This document shows, piece by piece, positions 8,885 to 17,849 of a DNA stretch of 64,000 bases (its first letter is position 1; every line of letters begins with the position of its first letter). The notes beneath the pieces were generated by a model that saw only the letters and a list, made by a program, of their open reading frames with translations, was not told the DNA's origin and did no database searches. The position numbers and the translations under genes were made by a program. This DNA comes from Ferruginibacter sp. (GTDB lineage Bacteria; Bacteroidota; Bacteroidia; Chitinophagales; Chitinophagaceae): contig JAOQAK010000052.1 in NCBI GenBank assembly GCA_025963635.1, positions 1 through 64,000 of the forward strand, given 5' to 3'.

Positions 8885-8943
8885 CGCTTCAAAAAGCTAT
8901 TTCATATTAATGATAGCGGTTGGTTTTATGCCAGCTATTCTTC

Positions 8944-11040
8944 TTAGTTTTTTACAGGCAGGAAGGAGTACTTTTTAGCGTAATCCATCATTTGTTGAAA
9001 AAAGCTGGTCGGGTATTCAAGCTTCACATCCGTGATTGTTTCGCCGTCCATTACGGGTACCAGCTTTGGCTGTATAAAGCCGCGGTATGGCTTTACATTT
9101 AATTTTTTGTATCGCTCCAGTATTTCCCTGTGCAAGGCTAAATCTACTTTTACTCCATAAGTTTCAATAAGGTTTTTTCCGGCTTCAAAATCGCCCTCCG
9201 ATTTAATGCGTTGTATTTCCCGCAACAGTTGCCCGAACAACTCACGCAGTTTTTTGTAATCATTGATCCGAACATAAGTTTTGCCTTTGATCTTCACCAG
9301 TTCCACCACTTTATCCTGCTTGCCTTTTTCATACACCCATCTTGCGTTCAGTTGACGGTTACGCATATGTGCTTCTTCCAGTTGTTCGCCGGGTTTCAAC
9401 CTGGTTAGTTGGGTCATCAGCCCGTTCATCATATAACTGTCATATTCCGTCATGCCAACTTCCAGGGAAGGAGAGACGCCGAGGTCAATTAACTTTTGGT
9501 CCATTGCATAGTAGAGTCCTACCAGGTCAGCCCGGGCTTCTTCAAGGGCAGAAGCATAATTTTTTAAGGTTTTATCAGGTGTTTCTATACCGGCATTTAT
9601 TTGCCCCGATGCATGCCCTATGCATTCGTGCATATCCACATGCAGGTCTGCCGCAAGATTGCCCCATTTTGCCATCCTCATTTTTACTGTGTCGTCAATT
9701 GCAAATTCATCCACCACACCGCTCTTTGCACCTGCCACATTGTAAGAATAAATAATGTTGCTAAGCGATACGGATTTGGACCCGTGTTCCTTCCGTATCC
9801 AGTCTGCATTAGGAAGGTTGATGCCAATGGGAGTGTTCGGCGCCGCATCCCCGCATTCTGTAATAACAGTAATAGCCTTTGCTGTGATGCCTTTTACATT
9901 CTTCTTTTTATGGTCCGGCATTAGCGGCGAATTGTCTTCGAACCATTGTGCCTGGTCTGCAATGGCTTTAATGCGCTTGGTAGCTTCCAGGTCTTTCATA
10001 GAAACCACGCTTTCATAACTTCCTTTTTTGCCGATGGGATCAAGGTATACTTCAATAAATCCATTTACCACATCAAGGCGGCTGTTTACATCATTGATCC
10101 ATGCGATGCTGTACTCATCAAAGGTGGCCAGGTCGCCGGTTTTATAAAACTGTACCAAAAATTGCAGCGCCTTCTTCTGCTGGTCATTTTCGGCCACGGT
10201 AACCGCTTTCTCCAGCCAGCCAACGATTTTTTCAATCGCAGGTGAATACATGCCACCAACTTTCCATAGTTTTTCAATGATTTGTCCATTCTCTTTCACC
10301 AGCTTACTGTTGAGCCCCCACGATGGAGCATTGCCTTTGGTATTGAATTTAGAATAGAATGTATCTGCTTCCTGTTGCGTGACTCCTTCATAAAAATTGA
10401 CAGATGAGTGGACCACATTATCGATATTAGGCGACAGGTCAACCACTTTAGGCTCAACGGTAAGGTCATATACAATCGGCTTGATCCGGGTTAAAAATGA
10501 TTGAACCGTTTCGCCGGCTTCTTTAGGAAGATAGGCTGTGTCACTGTTTTTTACGAGGTTCGAAAAATATTCAAAAGGACATCCGGGAATAAATTTTTCA
10601 TTGCTGTAATGATGATGGTTACCATTGCTGAACCAAAACCTTCCGCAATAGGTTTCAAAATTTTTCCACTCAGGGCCTGTCTTATCACCTTTAAAAGAAC
10701 CATATACTGTTTCCAACGTTTTGCGCAGCATGATGCCATTTTTGCTTTTCTGGTCGTAGATAATATCCCGGCCACAAAGCGCTGCTTCTGATAAATAATA
10801 AGCCAATTGCTTTTGCGGTACACTCAACTGGTTAAAACCAGGCACCTGGTAACGAAGTACCTGCAGATCGGCAAAGGCTTCCGCAGCTACCTTAAAACTG
10901 GTATCGTAAGTAGCGGTGGTTGTATCTTCAATGGCTGATGTATCTGCAGCGGTTGGTTCTTTGATCGTGGTAGTATTGCAGGAAAATAACAGGATGGATA
11001 ACGCCAACAAGCATGGCAATCTTTTTACATAGTATTTCAT
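8944..11040 (-). CDS. Dipeptidyl peptidase III-like M49 zinc peptidase, lipoprotein
   Basis: A 698-residue peptidase. The M49-specific zinc motif HECIGH lies at residues 471-476 and the second motif EEARAD at 500-505. This HExxGH spacing, one residue longer than HExxH, is diagnostic of dipeptidyl peptidase III. A lipobox (LLFSC, Cys21) directs it to a membrane, probably facing the periplasm or surface. It should remove dipeptides from peptide N-termini for uptake. A promoter box TACTTTTG sits just upstream. The gene is monocistronic. Confidence 0.93.
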   Translation of the reverse strand: MKYYVKRLPCLLALSILLFSCNTTTIKEPTAADTSAIEDTTTATYDTSFKVAAEAFADLQVLRYQVPGFNQLSVPQKQLAYYLSEAALCGRDIIYDQKSKNGIMLRKTLETVYGSFKGDKTGPEWKNFETYCGRFWFSNGNHHHYSNEKFIPGCPFEYFSNLVKNSDTAYLPKEAGETVQSFLTRIKPIVYDLTVEPKVVDLSPNIDNVVHSSVNFYEGVTQQEADTFYSKFNTKGNAPSWGLNSKLVKENGQIIEKLWKVGGMYSPAIEKIVGWLEKAVTVAENDQQKKALQFLVQFYKTGDLATFDEYSIAWINDVNSRLDVVNGFIEVYLDPIGKKGSYESVVSMKDLEATKRIKAIADQAQWFEDNSPLMPDHKKKNVKGITAKAITVITECGDAAPNTPIGINLPNADWIRKEHGSKSVSLSNIIYSYNVAGAKSGVVDEFAIDDTVKMRMAKWGNLAADLHVDMHECIGHASGQINAGIETPDKTLKNYASALEEARADLVGLYYAMDQKLIDLGVSPSLEVGMTEYDSYMMNGLMTQLTRLKPGEQLEEAHMRNRQLNARWVYEKGKQDKVVELVKIKGKTYVRINDYKKLRELFGQLLREIQRIKSEGDFEAGKNLIETYGVKVDLALHREILERYKKLNVKPYRGFIQPKLVPVMDGETITDVKLEYPTSFFQQMMDYAKKYSFLPVKN

Positions 11041-11058
11041 GGTGGTATTTTAGGGAAA

Positions 11059-11066
11059 CAAAAGTA
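11059..11066 (-). promoter_or_regulatory. Bacteroidota -7 promoter box for the DPP III gene
   Basis: On the minus strand TACTTTTG matches the Bacteroidota housekeeping -7 element TAnnTTTG. It is 18 bp from the DPP III start codon, so the transcript would have a very short leader. The -33 TTG at the expected distance is not clear. Confidence 0.5.
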
Positions 11067-11115
11067 CGTTGTTCGACGCAAGGATAAATAAATATTGTAA
11101 GCAAGATAAATAGCG

Positions 11116-11286
11116 CTAAAAGTTCCAGCCGGTGGTGTGAAGTGCAAGCTGCTTATCCCCTAATTGACCATTCGGTTGCTCCTGCCAGGCGCCATACGCA
11201 TTAAAACCATGGTTGATATAATCATCATGAAAGTCCCGTAAAGGTTGCTTCCAAAAAAGAGCACAGTGCCGGTTTGACCGAATTGG
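11116..11286 (-). pseudogene. C-terminal remnant of an unidentified gene
   Basis: The 361-bp gap between DPP III and DgoK contains a minus-strand frame that ends at a TAG (11116-11118). It reads like a real C-terminus: WKQPLRDFHDDYINHGFNAY followed by GAWQEQPNGQ and ending HTTGWNF. An in-frame stop at 11287-11289 cuts it off upstream, and no start codon or promoter is visible. I do not recognise the parent family. It is most likely the tail of a deleted gene. The rest of the gap shows only the DgoK leader. Confidence 0.4.
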
Positions 11287-11401
11287 CTAAATATTTATTT
11301 TATAACACAGTTACCTTAATAAAAATGATATATTTAAATGTGAATTGTTCATCCGGTGTAACACTATACAGGATTGATCTTCATTTTCAATAAATGCTTG
11401 C

Positions 11402-12355
11402 ATGAAATACTTTTTTAGTTGTGACTGGGGCACTTCTAGCTTCAGGTTGCGGCTTGTAGAAACAGGCGGTGCAAAAATGGTCTCTTCGATTGAAACTGGC
11501 CATGGTATTGCATCAGCATTTGACGGATGGAAACAAGCGGGTCATTCCGAAAGTGAAAGGCCATTGTTTTTTAAGCGGTATCTCAGTGAGCAGGTTGAAA
11601 AAATTTCCAGCACTTATAACGAAATGGTTCATGGCGCACCGGTTGTACTCTCTGGTATGGCTTCTTCGAGTATCGGCCTGTTCGAATTACCTTACCGGAA
11701 AATACCTTTTCACTGTGATGGCTCCGATTTGTTGGTTCACAGGATACCAGGTGATGATACTTTCACAAATGACATCATCCTCATCTCCGGGGCTAAGTCG
11801 GAAATCGATGTGATAAGGGGAGAAGAAACCATGCTGGCAGGATGTGTGTTGCCAAATGATGCCGAACAATTGCTCATTTTTCCGGGAACACATTCCAAGC
11901 ACATCAGGGTAAAGGGTGGAAAGGTGCAGGATATAAATACCTTTATGACAGGCGAGTTGTTCAACCTGCTGTCCAGCAAAAGTATCCTCTCTAACTCGGT
12001 TGAAAAAGATTCCGGCGATAGTGAAGCTGATGTTTTTTTCATTAAAGGAGTAAAGGAAGGAAGTGCATCTAACCTGTTGAACAGTATTTTTCATGTGCGC
12101 ACCAACCAACTATTTAAAAAAATGACGGCTTTCGAAAATTACCATTACCTCAGTGGCCTGCTCATCGGTTACGAATTACAGGAAATCACAAAAGATCAAC
12201 CCGTAGCAACTACCCTCGTTTGCGGCGAAGGCCTGAAAAAGACTTACCTGCAGGCATTGGATGTTCTCGGCCTGGGTGCAACCTCTTGCCTGGATGCAGA
12301 CGAGGTACTTGTTAAAGGGCAGTTGCAAATCCTCGGGCAGCGGGGTTATTTGTAG
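11402..12355 (+). CDS. dgoK: 2-dehydro-3-deoxygalactonokinase
   Basis: A 317-residue kinase that phosphorylates 2-dehydro-3-deoxy-D-galactonate on C6 in De Ley-Doudoroff galactonate catabolism. The N-terminal SCDWGTSSFRLRLVE is the phosphate-binding motif of the DgoK family. GMASSSIGL, IFPGTHSKHI, the TFMTGELFNLLS stretch and the C-terminal VCGEGLKKTYLQAL are also typical. Length is normal. It heads a run of + strand genes, with a gluconolactonase-like lipoprotein 41 bp downstream that could supply aldonic acids. The aldolase partner (dgoA) is not in the window. Confidence 0.9.
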   Translation: MKYFFSCDWGTSSFRLRLVETGGAKMVSSIETGHGIASAFDGWKQAGHSESERPLFFKRYLSEQVEKISSTYNEMVHGAPVVLSGMASSSIGLFELPYRKIPFHCDGSDLLVHRIPGDDTFTNDIILISGAKSEIDVIRGEETMLAGCVLPNDAEQLLIFPGTHSKHIRVKGGKVQDINTFMTGELFNLLSSKSILSNSVEKDSGDSEADVFFIKGVKEGSASNLLNSIFHVRTNQLFKKMTAFENYHYLSGLLIGYELQEITKDQPVATTLVCGEGLKKTYLQALDVLGLGATSCLDADEVLVKGQLQILGQRGYL

Positions 12356-12396
12356 CAAACTTCTTTTAGTTATTTTATCTTCGAAAAAAAATAAAC

Positions 12397-13425
12397 ATGA
12401 AGCCGAATCATCTCATGTACCTGGTGTTTGCAGCAACGCTTCTTTACGCCTGTAAATCCAGGCAGGCCAAATTAGCTGTGGAAATTGATCCTACGTCAAA
12501 ACTGCGGATCGAAATCATTGATCCGGAAGCACTCAATCTCCTGGATACCACGGCCAAAATAGAAATCATTGCGAAGGGATTTAAATGGACGGAAGGCCCG
12601 CTCTATATCAGCAACGGGGAGTATTTACTCTTCTCAGATATCCCGGACAATAAGATCTATAAATGGAAAGAAGGGCAGGGGGTAAGTACTTTTTTAACAC
12701 CCTCCGGAAATACCCTCGAAGTAAAGAATATTAAAGAACCTGGTTCAAACGGGCTGATATTGGATGCAGAAGGGTATTTGGTTTTATGCCAGCATGGAGA
12801 CCGGCGCATCGCAAAAATGACGCTTCCAATTGATAAAGCCGGACCTGAATTTGTAAGCCTGGCTGATAAGTTCCAGGGCAAGCGTTTGAACAGTCCTAAC
12901 GATGCAGTATATCATCCCAATGGAGATCTATATTTTACCGATCCTCCATATGGCCTGGGAAATGGAATCGAAGATGCAACAAAAGAACTGGATTTCCAGG
13001 GAGTGTATCGGCTTAAACCAGATGGCCGCCTCGATTTATTTACCAAAGGCCTGCAGTATCCAAACGGCATTGCACTTTCGCCGGACAGTAAGACTTTGTA
13101 TGTAGCCAGTTCCGATTCAGCCAACTATGTATGGATGCAATACGAGCTCGATTCAGCAGGCATGCCAAAAAGCCAACGCGTATTTTATGAAGCACATGCC
13201 TACCAGGGAAAGAATCTTGGCGCCCCAGACGGAATGAAAGTAAATGAAACGGGTTATATTTTTGCATCAGGGCCGGAAGGCATCTGGCTATTTACACCCG
13301 GTGCAAAACTGATCGCTAAATTGCATACCGGGCAGCTTACATCCAACTGTGCGTTTTCACCTGGTGAAAAAACGTTGTACATGACCTGTGATGATTATGT
13401 GATGCGTTTACAATTGAAGCAGTAA
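12397..13425 (+). CDS. SMP-30/gluconolactonase-like lipoprotein
   Basis: A 342-residue six-bladed beta-propeller of the SMP-30/gluconolactonase/LRE family with a lipoprotein signal (LLYAC, Cys19). Expected metal ligands are present: Glu in WTEGPLY, Asn in NSPNDAVYHPNG and Asp in APDGMKV. The DLYFTDPPYGLG and YPNGIALSPDSKTLYV segments are signature blades. It should hydrolyse sugar lactones in the periplasm, which fits the kinase for dehydro-deoxy-sugar acids upstream. The natural lactone is unknown. Confidence 0.9.
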   Translation: MKPNHLMYLVFAATLLYACKSRQAKLAVEIDPTSKLRIEIIDPEALNLLDTTAKIEIIAKGFKWTEGPLYISNGEYLLFSDIPDNKIYKWKEGQGVSTFLTPSGNTLEVKNIKEPGSNGLILDAEGYLVLCQHGDRRIAKMTLPIDKAGPEFVSLADKFQGKRLNSPNDAVYHPNGDLYFTDPPYGLGNGIEDATKELDFQGVYRLKPDGRLDLFTKGLQYPNGIALSPDSKTLYVASSDSANYVWMQYELDSAGMPKSQRVFYEAHAYQGKNLGAPDGMKVNETGYIFASGPEGIWLFTPGAKLIAKLHTGQLTSNCAFSPGEKTLYMTCDDYVMRLQLKQ

Positions 13426-13473
13426 AAAGAAATCGACGCCAATTTATTTATCTACTTTATAAAATTTAACAAC

Positions 13474-13935
13474 ATGACTCCCGATGAAAATTTTGCCTTG
13501 TTGAACCTGTCGCTGCCGCCAGCGCCAAAACCCATTGGCGTATATAAACCGTTTCTGATCGATGGCCATCATTGCTATGTCTCCGGCCATGGCCCATTAC
13601 AAGCCGATGGCACATTCATCATCGGGCGTATTGGTCGCGACATGAGTTTGGAAGTGGGGAAGCTGGCAGCAAAGCAGGTTGGACTCGCAATCCTTGCTAC
13701 ATTAAAACATAACCTTGGTTCACTTGATAAAATTAAAAGAGTGATCAAGGTGCTGGGCATGGTTAACTGTACGCACGATTTTGAAAAGCATCCTTATGTC
13801 ATCAACGGATGCAGTGAGTTGTTTGCTTCAATCTGGGGCGAAGACAATGGCATTGGCGTAAGAAGCGCTGTTGGCATGGGCTCGTTGCCCGACAATATTC
13901 CGGTTGAAATTGAGGCGATCTTTGAGCTGGCATAA
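13474..13935 (+). CDS. RidA family protein (YjgF/YER057c/UK114)
   Basis: A 153-residue RidA-superfamily protein, the longer YjgF-like type. The C-terminal GIGVRSAVGMGSLPDNIPVEIEAIFEL carries the conserved Arg and Glu that bind enamine or imine intermediates. HHCYVSGHGPLQADG is the usual first motif. RidA enzymes deaminate reactive 2-aminoacrylate-type products of PLP enzymes. Its position 86 bp before a PLP enzyme of the D-threonine aldolase type fits that role. Confidence 0.9.
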   Translation: MTPDENFALLNLSLPPAPKPIGVYKPFLIDGHHCYVSGHGPLQADGTFIIGRIGRDMSLEVGKLAAKQVGLAILATLKHNLGSLDKIKRVIKVLGMVNCTHDFEKHPYVINGCSELFASIWGEDNGIGVRSAVGMGSLPDNIPVEIEAIFELA

Positions 13936-14021
13936 TTTCCAGGCAGGCTGATCAATCATTAAATTACATAGGGATACCTCATTAATTTCTCCAAACCTTT
14001 ATAGGAAAATAAAAAGCTCAC

Positions 14022-15125
14022 ATGAATTGGTACGAAATAAAGAATGTGGACGCAATAGATTCACCCGCGCTGGTCATCTATCCGGAACGGATAGCCGAAA
14101 ACATCCGCCTCCTGAAAAACATGGTGGGCAATGAGGTTGCAAGGCTTCGCCCGCATGTGAAGTCGAATAAAATTGCGGAGGTTTGCCAGATGATGCAGGA
14201 TGCCGGCATCACCAAATTCAAATGTGCGACTATCGCGGAATGTGAGATGCTCGGGATGATCAGGGCAAAAGATGTTTTGTTATCTTATCAGCTGGTAGGC
14301 CCCAAAATCAATCGTTTTATACAACTGTTCATTCAATATCCTTCCACCCGTTTTTCCTGCCTTGTGGATAATATTTATGCTGCCGAAGAAATCTCCCGGC
14401 AATTTGCCGCGAGCCAGTTAACAGCCGAAGTATTTATTGATGTCAATAGCGGCATGAACAGAACGGGGATTTTGCCATCAAAGGTTTTGCTGTTGTTTGA
14501 AGCACTTCAATTGTTGCCTGCAATAAAAGTGGTTGGCCTGCATGCTTATGATGGACATATCCGTGACACAGATGTTGCAATGCGTACAGAGCACATCGGG
14601 TCTGAATACAATAAAGTAGTGATATTAGCGAAAACGATTGAAACCATCGCCGGTATAAAATTGGTAATGGTTGCCGGTGGTTCCCCCACCTTACCCATAC
14701 ACGCACAGCACGAAAATATTGAGTGTAGTCCGGGCACCTTTATCTTCTGGGACTGGGGCTACAAGCATAGTTTCCCGGATGAATTATTTGATTACGCTGC
14801 GCTGGTAATTACAAGGGTAATTTCTATCGTTGGTGAAAATACGATCACTACCGACCTTGGCCACAAATCGGTAGCGGCGGAAAATCCCTTGCCAAGAGTG
14901 TATTTTTTAAACGCTCCTGAAGCCATACCCATTTCACAAAGTGAAGAGCATTTGGTGTTAAAAGTGATCGATGCATCTTCATTTAAAACAGGCGATACAT
15001 TGTACGGTATTCCCGTGCATATCTGCCCCACAGTTGCCTTATATGAAAAGGCAGTAGTTGTTGAAAATCACAAGGCCATAGATGAATGGAAAGTGATCGC
15101 AAGGAACAGGAAGATTACTATTTGA
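14022..15125 (+). CDS. D-threonine aldolase/D-serine dehydratase-like PLP enzyme
   Basis: A 367-residue fold-type III PLP enzyme. The N-terminal alanine-racemase-like barrel contains RPHVKSNK with the Schiff-base lysine near residue 48, then FKCATIAECEML. The C-terminal part holds the metal-binding DSD1 domain, ending VHICPTVALYEKAVVV with the His/Cys pair. Members cleave D-threonine or dehydrate D-3-hydroxy amino acids. RidA upstream and an M19 dipeptidase downstream suggest use of D-amino acids, perhaps from peptidoglycan or dipeptides. Confidence 0.9.
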   Translation: MNWYEIKNVDAIDSPALVIYPERIAENIRLLKNMVGNEVARLRPHVKSNKIAEVCQMMQDAGITKFKCATIAECEMLGMIRAKDVLLSYQLVGPKINRFIQLFIQYPSTRFSCLVDNIYAAEEISRQFAASQLTAEVFIDVNSGMNRTGILPSKVLLLFEALQLLPAIKVVGLHAYDGHIRDTDVAMRTEHIGSEYNKVVILAKTIETIAGIKLVMVAGGSPTLPIHAQHENIECSPGTFIFWDWGYKHSFPDELFDYAALVITRVISIVGENTITTDLGHKSVAAENPLPRVYFLNAPEAIPISQSEEHLVLKVIDASSFKTGDTLYGIPVHICPTVALYEKAVVVENHKAIDEWKVIARNRKITI

Positions 15126-15199
15126 TAAGGTTGATAGTTGAAGGTTGAAGGTTTATGACCGAAGGCTTAATGTTGAAGTTTTCGGGTTCGTACTAAGGT

Positions 15200-15255
15200 A
15201 TTTTTGTTACCAACATCTGTTTTTCAATTAAACATCGTTGTGTCACTCACTTGTA
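15200..15255 (-). repeat. Dispersed repeat family 1, divergent copy
   Basis: In the 412-bp spacer between the PLP enzyme and the M19 dipeptidase, the minus strand reads GTACAAGTGAGTGACACAAC, then TTGAAAAAC, then TGTTGGTAAC and AAAAT. This aligns along its length with the copy at 25298-25355 and, at its start, with the conserved core seen at three other places. A TACATTTG box lies at the + strand end. The rest of the spacer holds CAACCTT-like low-complexity sequence (15126-15160) and no gene. Confidence 0.55.
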
Positions 15256-15537
15256 CATTTGCAGCAATGGGGAACTACATTATCCACCCGGCGAATAATA
15301 CAAAGAGATCGCGTCAGAACCATTATATTGCCGCAAGATACAAACGAAGTGACATGTAGGCGCAGGATTCCGGTCGGTGTCTAAAGGTTACTTCTTTTTG
15401 CGAAATATAGAAAATGTTGCATCACCGAAAGTGTCAGTATGGTACATCTTTTCTTAACTTCTGTTGACTACAACCATGCGTTTTAACTCGTAGTCACGTT
15501 GTGTATACGCCAGCTTCCAAAATCAAAAATTCAAACG

Positions 15538-16620
15538 ATGTTTACAATAGATGCACACCTTGATTTGAGTATGAATGCAATGGAATGGAACCGCGACCTG
15601 CGGCAACCTGTGCAAACTATAAGGAAACGAGAAACCGGTATGACCGACAAGCCAGGAAGAGCAATGGGCACAGTAGCTCTGCCCGAATTGCGGAGAGGAC
15701 GTATTGGCCTGGTGGTAGCAACACAGATCGCCCGTTATGTTGCCGCGGAAAATTCTTTACCAGGCTGGCATTCACCGGAACAAGCCTGGGCCGAGACACA
15801 AGCACAGCTTGCATGGTACAAGGCCATGGAAGCATGCGGTGAAATGGTAATGATCCGGGATTTGCCTGCGCTGGAAAAACATCTTGATCTTTGGAAAAAC
15901 GATGAACCTTCAGACACAAAACCCATAGGTTATATCCTCAGCCTCGAAGGTGCTGATTCACTTGTTACGCCTGATCATTTACACATTGCCTATGAATATG
16001 GTCTACGGGCAATTGGGCCGGCACATTATGGACCGGGCAGGTATGCAAATGGCACGGATGCAACCGGTAAATTAAACCAGGCAGGAAAAGAATTGCTGAA
16101 AGAAATGGCCCGGTTAAATATGATCCTCGACGCAACCCATTTATGCGATGATGCATTTTGGGATGCGATGGAAATTTTTACAGGACCTGTTTGGGCAAGC
16201 CATAACAACTGTCGTACGCTGGTCAATCACAACCGGCAGTATGGTGACGAAATGATAAAAGCGTTGATTCAGCGGAATGCAGTCATCGGTATGGCGCTGG
16301 ATGCATGGATGATGGTTCCGGGTTGGATAAGAGGGCAATCGTTACCACCGCATATGAATTGCAATCTTGAAAAAATGGCGGATCACCTTGATCATATTTG
16401 CCAGCTTGCCGGCAATACTTTGCACGTTGGAATCGGTTCCGACCTCGACGGAGGTTTTGGAAAAGAACAATCCCCTTATGACCTGGATACCGTCGCGGAT
16501 TTAGAGCGGGTTCCGCCATTGCTTCAAAAACGAGGCTATACCAACGATGATGTCGAAAACATTATGCATGGCAATTGGCTAAGGTTTTTAAGAAAAGCAT
16601 GGGGCAAGAGTAATTTTTAG
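15538..16620 (+). CDS. Membrane dipeptidase family (peptidase M19)
   Basis: A 360-residue zinc enzyme of the renal dipeptidase family, which hydrolyses dipeptides including those with C-terminal D-residues. Binuclear zinc ligands are visible: HxD in IDAHLDLSMN, bridging Glu in LSLEGAD, His in DATHLCDDAFWD and WASHNN, and Asp in GIGSDLDGG. The frame extends upstream to a GTG at 15499, but the ATG at 15538 begins directly at the first metal motif, as is usual. There is no signal peptide, so it should be cytosolic. Confidence 0.93.
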   Translation: MFTIDAHLDLSMNAMEWNRDLRQPVQTIRKRETGMTDKPGRAMGTVALPELRRGRIGLVVATQIARYVAAENSLPGWHSPEQAWAETQAQLAWYKAMEACGEMVMIRDLPALEKHLDLWKNDEPSDTKPIGYILSLEGADSLVTPDHLHIAYEYGLRAIGPAHYGPGRYANGTDATGKLNQAGKELLKEMARLNMILDATHLCDDAFWDAMEIFTGPVWASHNNCRTLVNHNRQYGDEMIKALIQRNAVIGMALDAWMMVPGWIRGQSLPPHMNCNLEKMADHLDHICQLAGNTLHVGIGSDLDGGFGKEQSPYDLDTVADLERVPPLLQKRGYTNDDVENIMHGNWLRFLRKAWGKSNF

Positions 16621-16836
16621 AGATGAGCGTTTCAATTGAATCTTCACGAATCCGGCGATGGATTTTAAACCCGGCTGGCTCATCATTCTATTTAAATAAC
16701 TTATACAGCAAAACGCATGGCCGCCTTATACCGGTATCCGTATGGCTGCTATCATCCATGGTTTTTTTAATTTTTCATCAGTGTTTTGTTAGTAAATTTT
16801 ACTTTACCGCTATTTTTTTTCCTTTATATTTATTAC

Positions 16837-17091
16837 ATGGAAGCTCATTACAAGACGTTGCAAACTATATATACCATCACTCACCAGGATCCCCAACCGG
16901 TTACTTATCAATGTCGCCCGAGAGAGATTATCCTGCGCCAGTTCCAGGACTGGAGCGTTATCCAGCAGCATCTCGCCTTGCTGGAGGAAGAAGGATTAGT
17001 GGTTACCATGCAAAAAGATACCCTGATCATTTCAATCACTTTAGCAGGCATTGACAAGGTTCTATCAGCAAATTTTAATTATCAAACCTAA
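16837..17091 (+). CDS. Small winged-helix-like conserved protein
   Basis: An 84-residue protein starting MEAHYKTLQTIY. The order helix - RPREIILRQFQDWSVIQQHL - ALLEEEGLVVTM - LIISITLAGIDKV looks like a winged-helix fold, with recognition helix, wing strand and C-terminal helix. I have seen similar small proteins in Chitinophagaceae but cannot name a family. The open frame runs upstream to a TTG at 16786; the ATG at 16837 is favoured because the upstream part is a T-rich noncoding stretch. Function unknown. Confidence 0.55.
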   Translation: MEAHYKTLQTIYTITHQDPQPVTYQCRPREIILRQFQDWSVIQQHLALLEEEGLVVTMQKDTLIISITLAGIDKVLSANFNYQT

Positions 17092-17150
17092 CGGCCATTT
17101 CACACGCTAACTATCCTGATCCGCTGTTGATCCCCAACTTTAGTCAATCC

Positions 17151-17678
17151 CTATTCACTTTCCGGTTTTAATGCAGCCCAAAAGATAGCGTTTCTGACAA
17201 GGGTGGTGTAATTTTTGTTTTTGAACAATTCGGGCGAGTGCCCCATGAAAATATAAATATTCCTGGCGGCATAACTGGTGTTGGTCCATATCACAGGATG
17301 ATCACCCATTTTGATGTCAGTGGAAGGTGCATAGGTTGATTCGTCAACACTGGCAATCACTTTTACATTCGGCCGCGGACTTTTATCATAGGTGTACCAT
17401 TCTTCTTTTTCTATAATAAATTGCCTGGGTACATTTTTCATACAAGGGTGCGTTGTGTCTTCCACATTCACCATTCCATCTGCGAAACCAGGATCAGTGT
17501 TGTTGAAATAATCAATCGAAAAGCTGCTGTCGCCGGCAAGTTGATTTAGCCAGCCTTTCGCTTTAACTGAATACTGTACATGGTGACCTGTCGTCTCAAA
17601 TAAAACCAACGCTCTAAACCTCGATAATCTTTGTTGGCTGCGGCAAGGAAGTGCAATCGCCATTACGATCATCAGCAC
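17151..17678 (-). pseudogene. ThuA-domain protein with an in-frame internal deletion
   Basis: The frame codes for 175 residues with a signal peptide. Residues ~20-62 match the ThuA N-terminus (FRALVLFETTGHHVQYSVKA up to DYFNNTD). Residues 63-175 match its C-terminal half (GFADGMVNVEDTTHPCMKN to YTTLVRNAIFWAA). The intervening ~75 residues expected in this family, including the GGWIGFHHA segment with conserved histidines, are absent, with the junction near 17493. Start is GTG 17678 or ATG 17672. The frame is intact but the product probably cannot fold as a normal class I glutamine-amidotransferase-like domain. Confidence 0.75.
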
Positions 17679-17849
17679 CAGGTAGTGAACAAAACTTTAA
17701 TGGTTTTAAAATTATCAGTTCAGCCGCCAATAATCACTATCCGGAGAATTCATCGCGGGATCTTACGCATCCGAAATATTTCAGCGGAATTGTATTAACT
17801 TTCTTATCGGATCATATCCGGGCGGCTTTTAATAATCAAATCATTTTTT

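Noticed and set aside
16623..17054. 143-residue frame starting right after the M19 gene
   Set aside because: It overlaps in another frame the better-supported 84-residue winged-helix-like protein, and its sequence shows no domain pattern.
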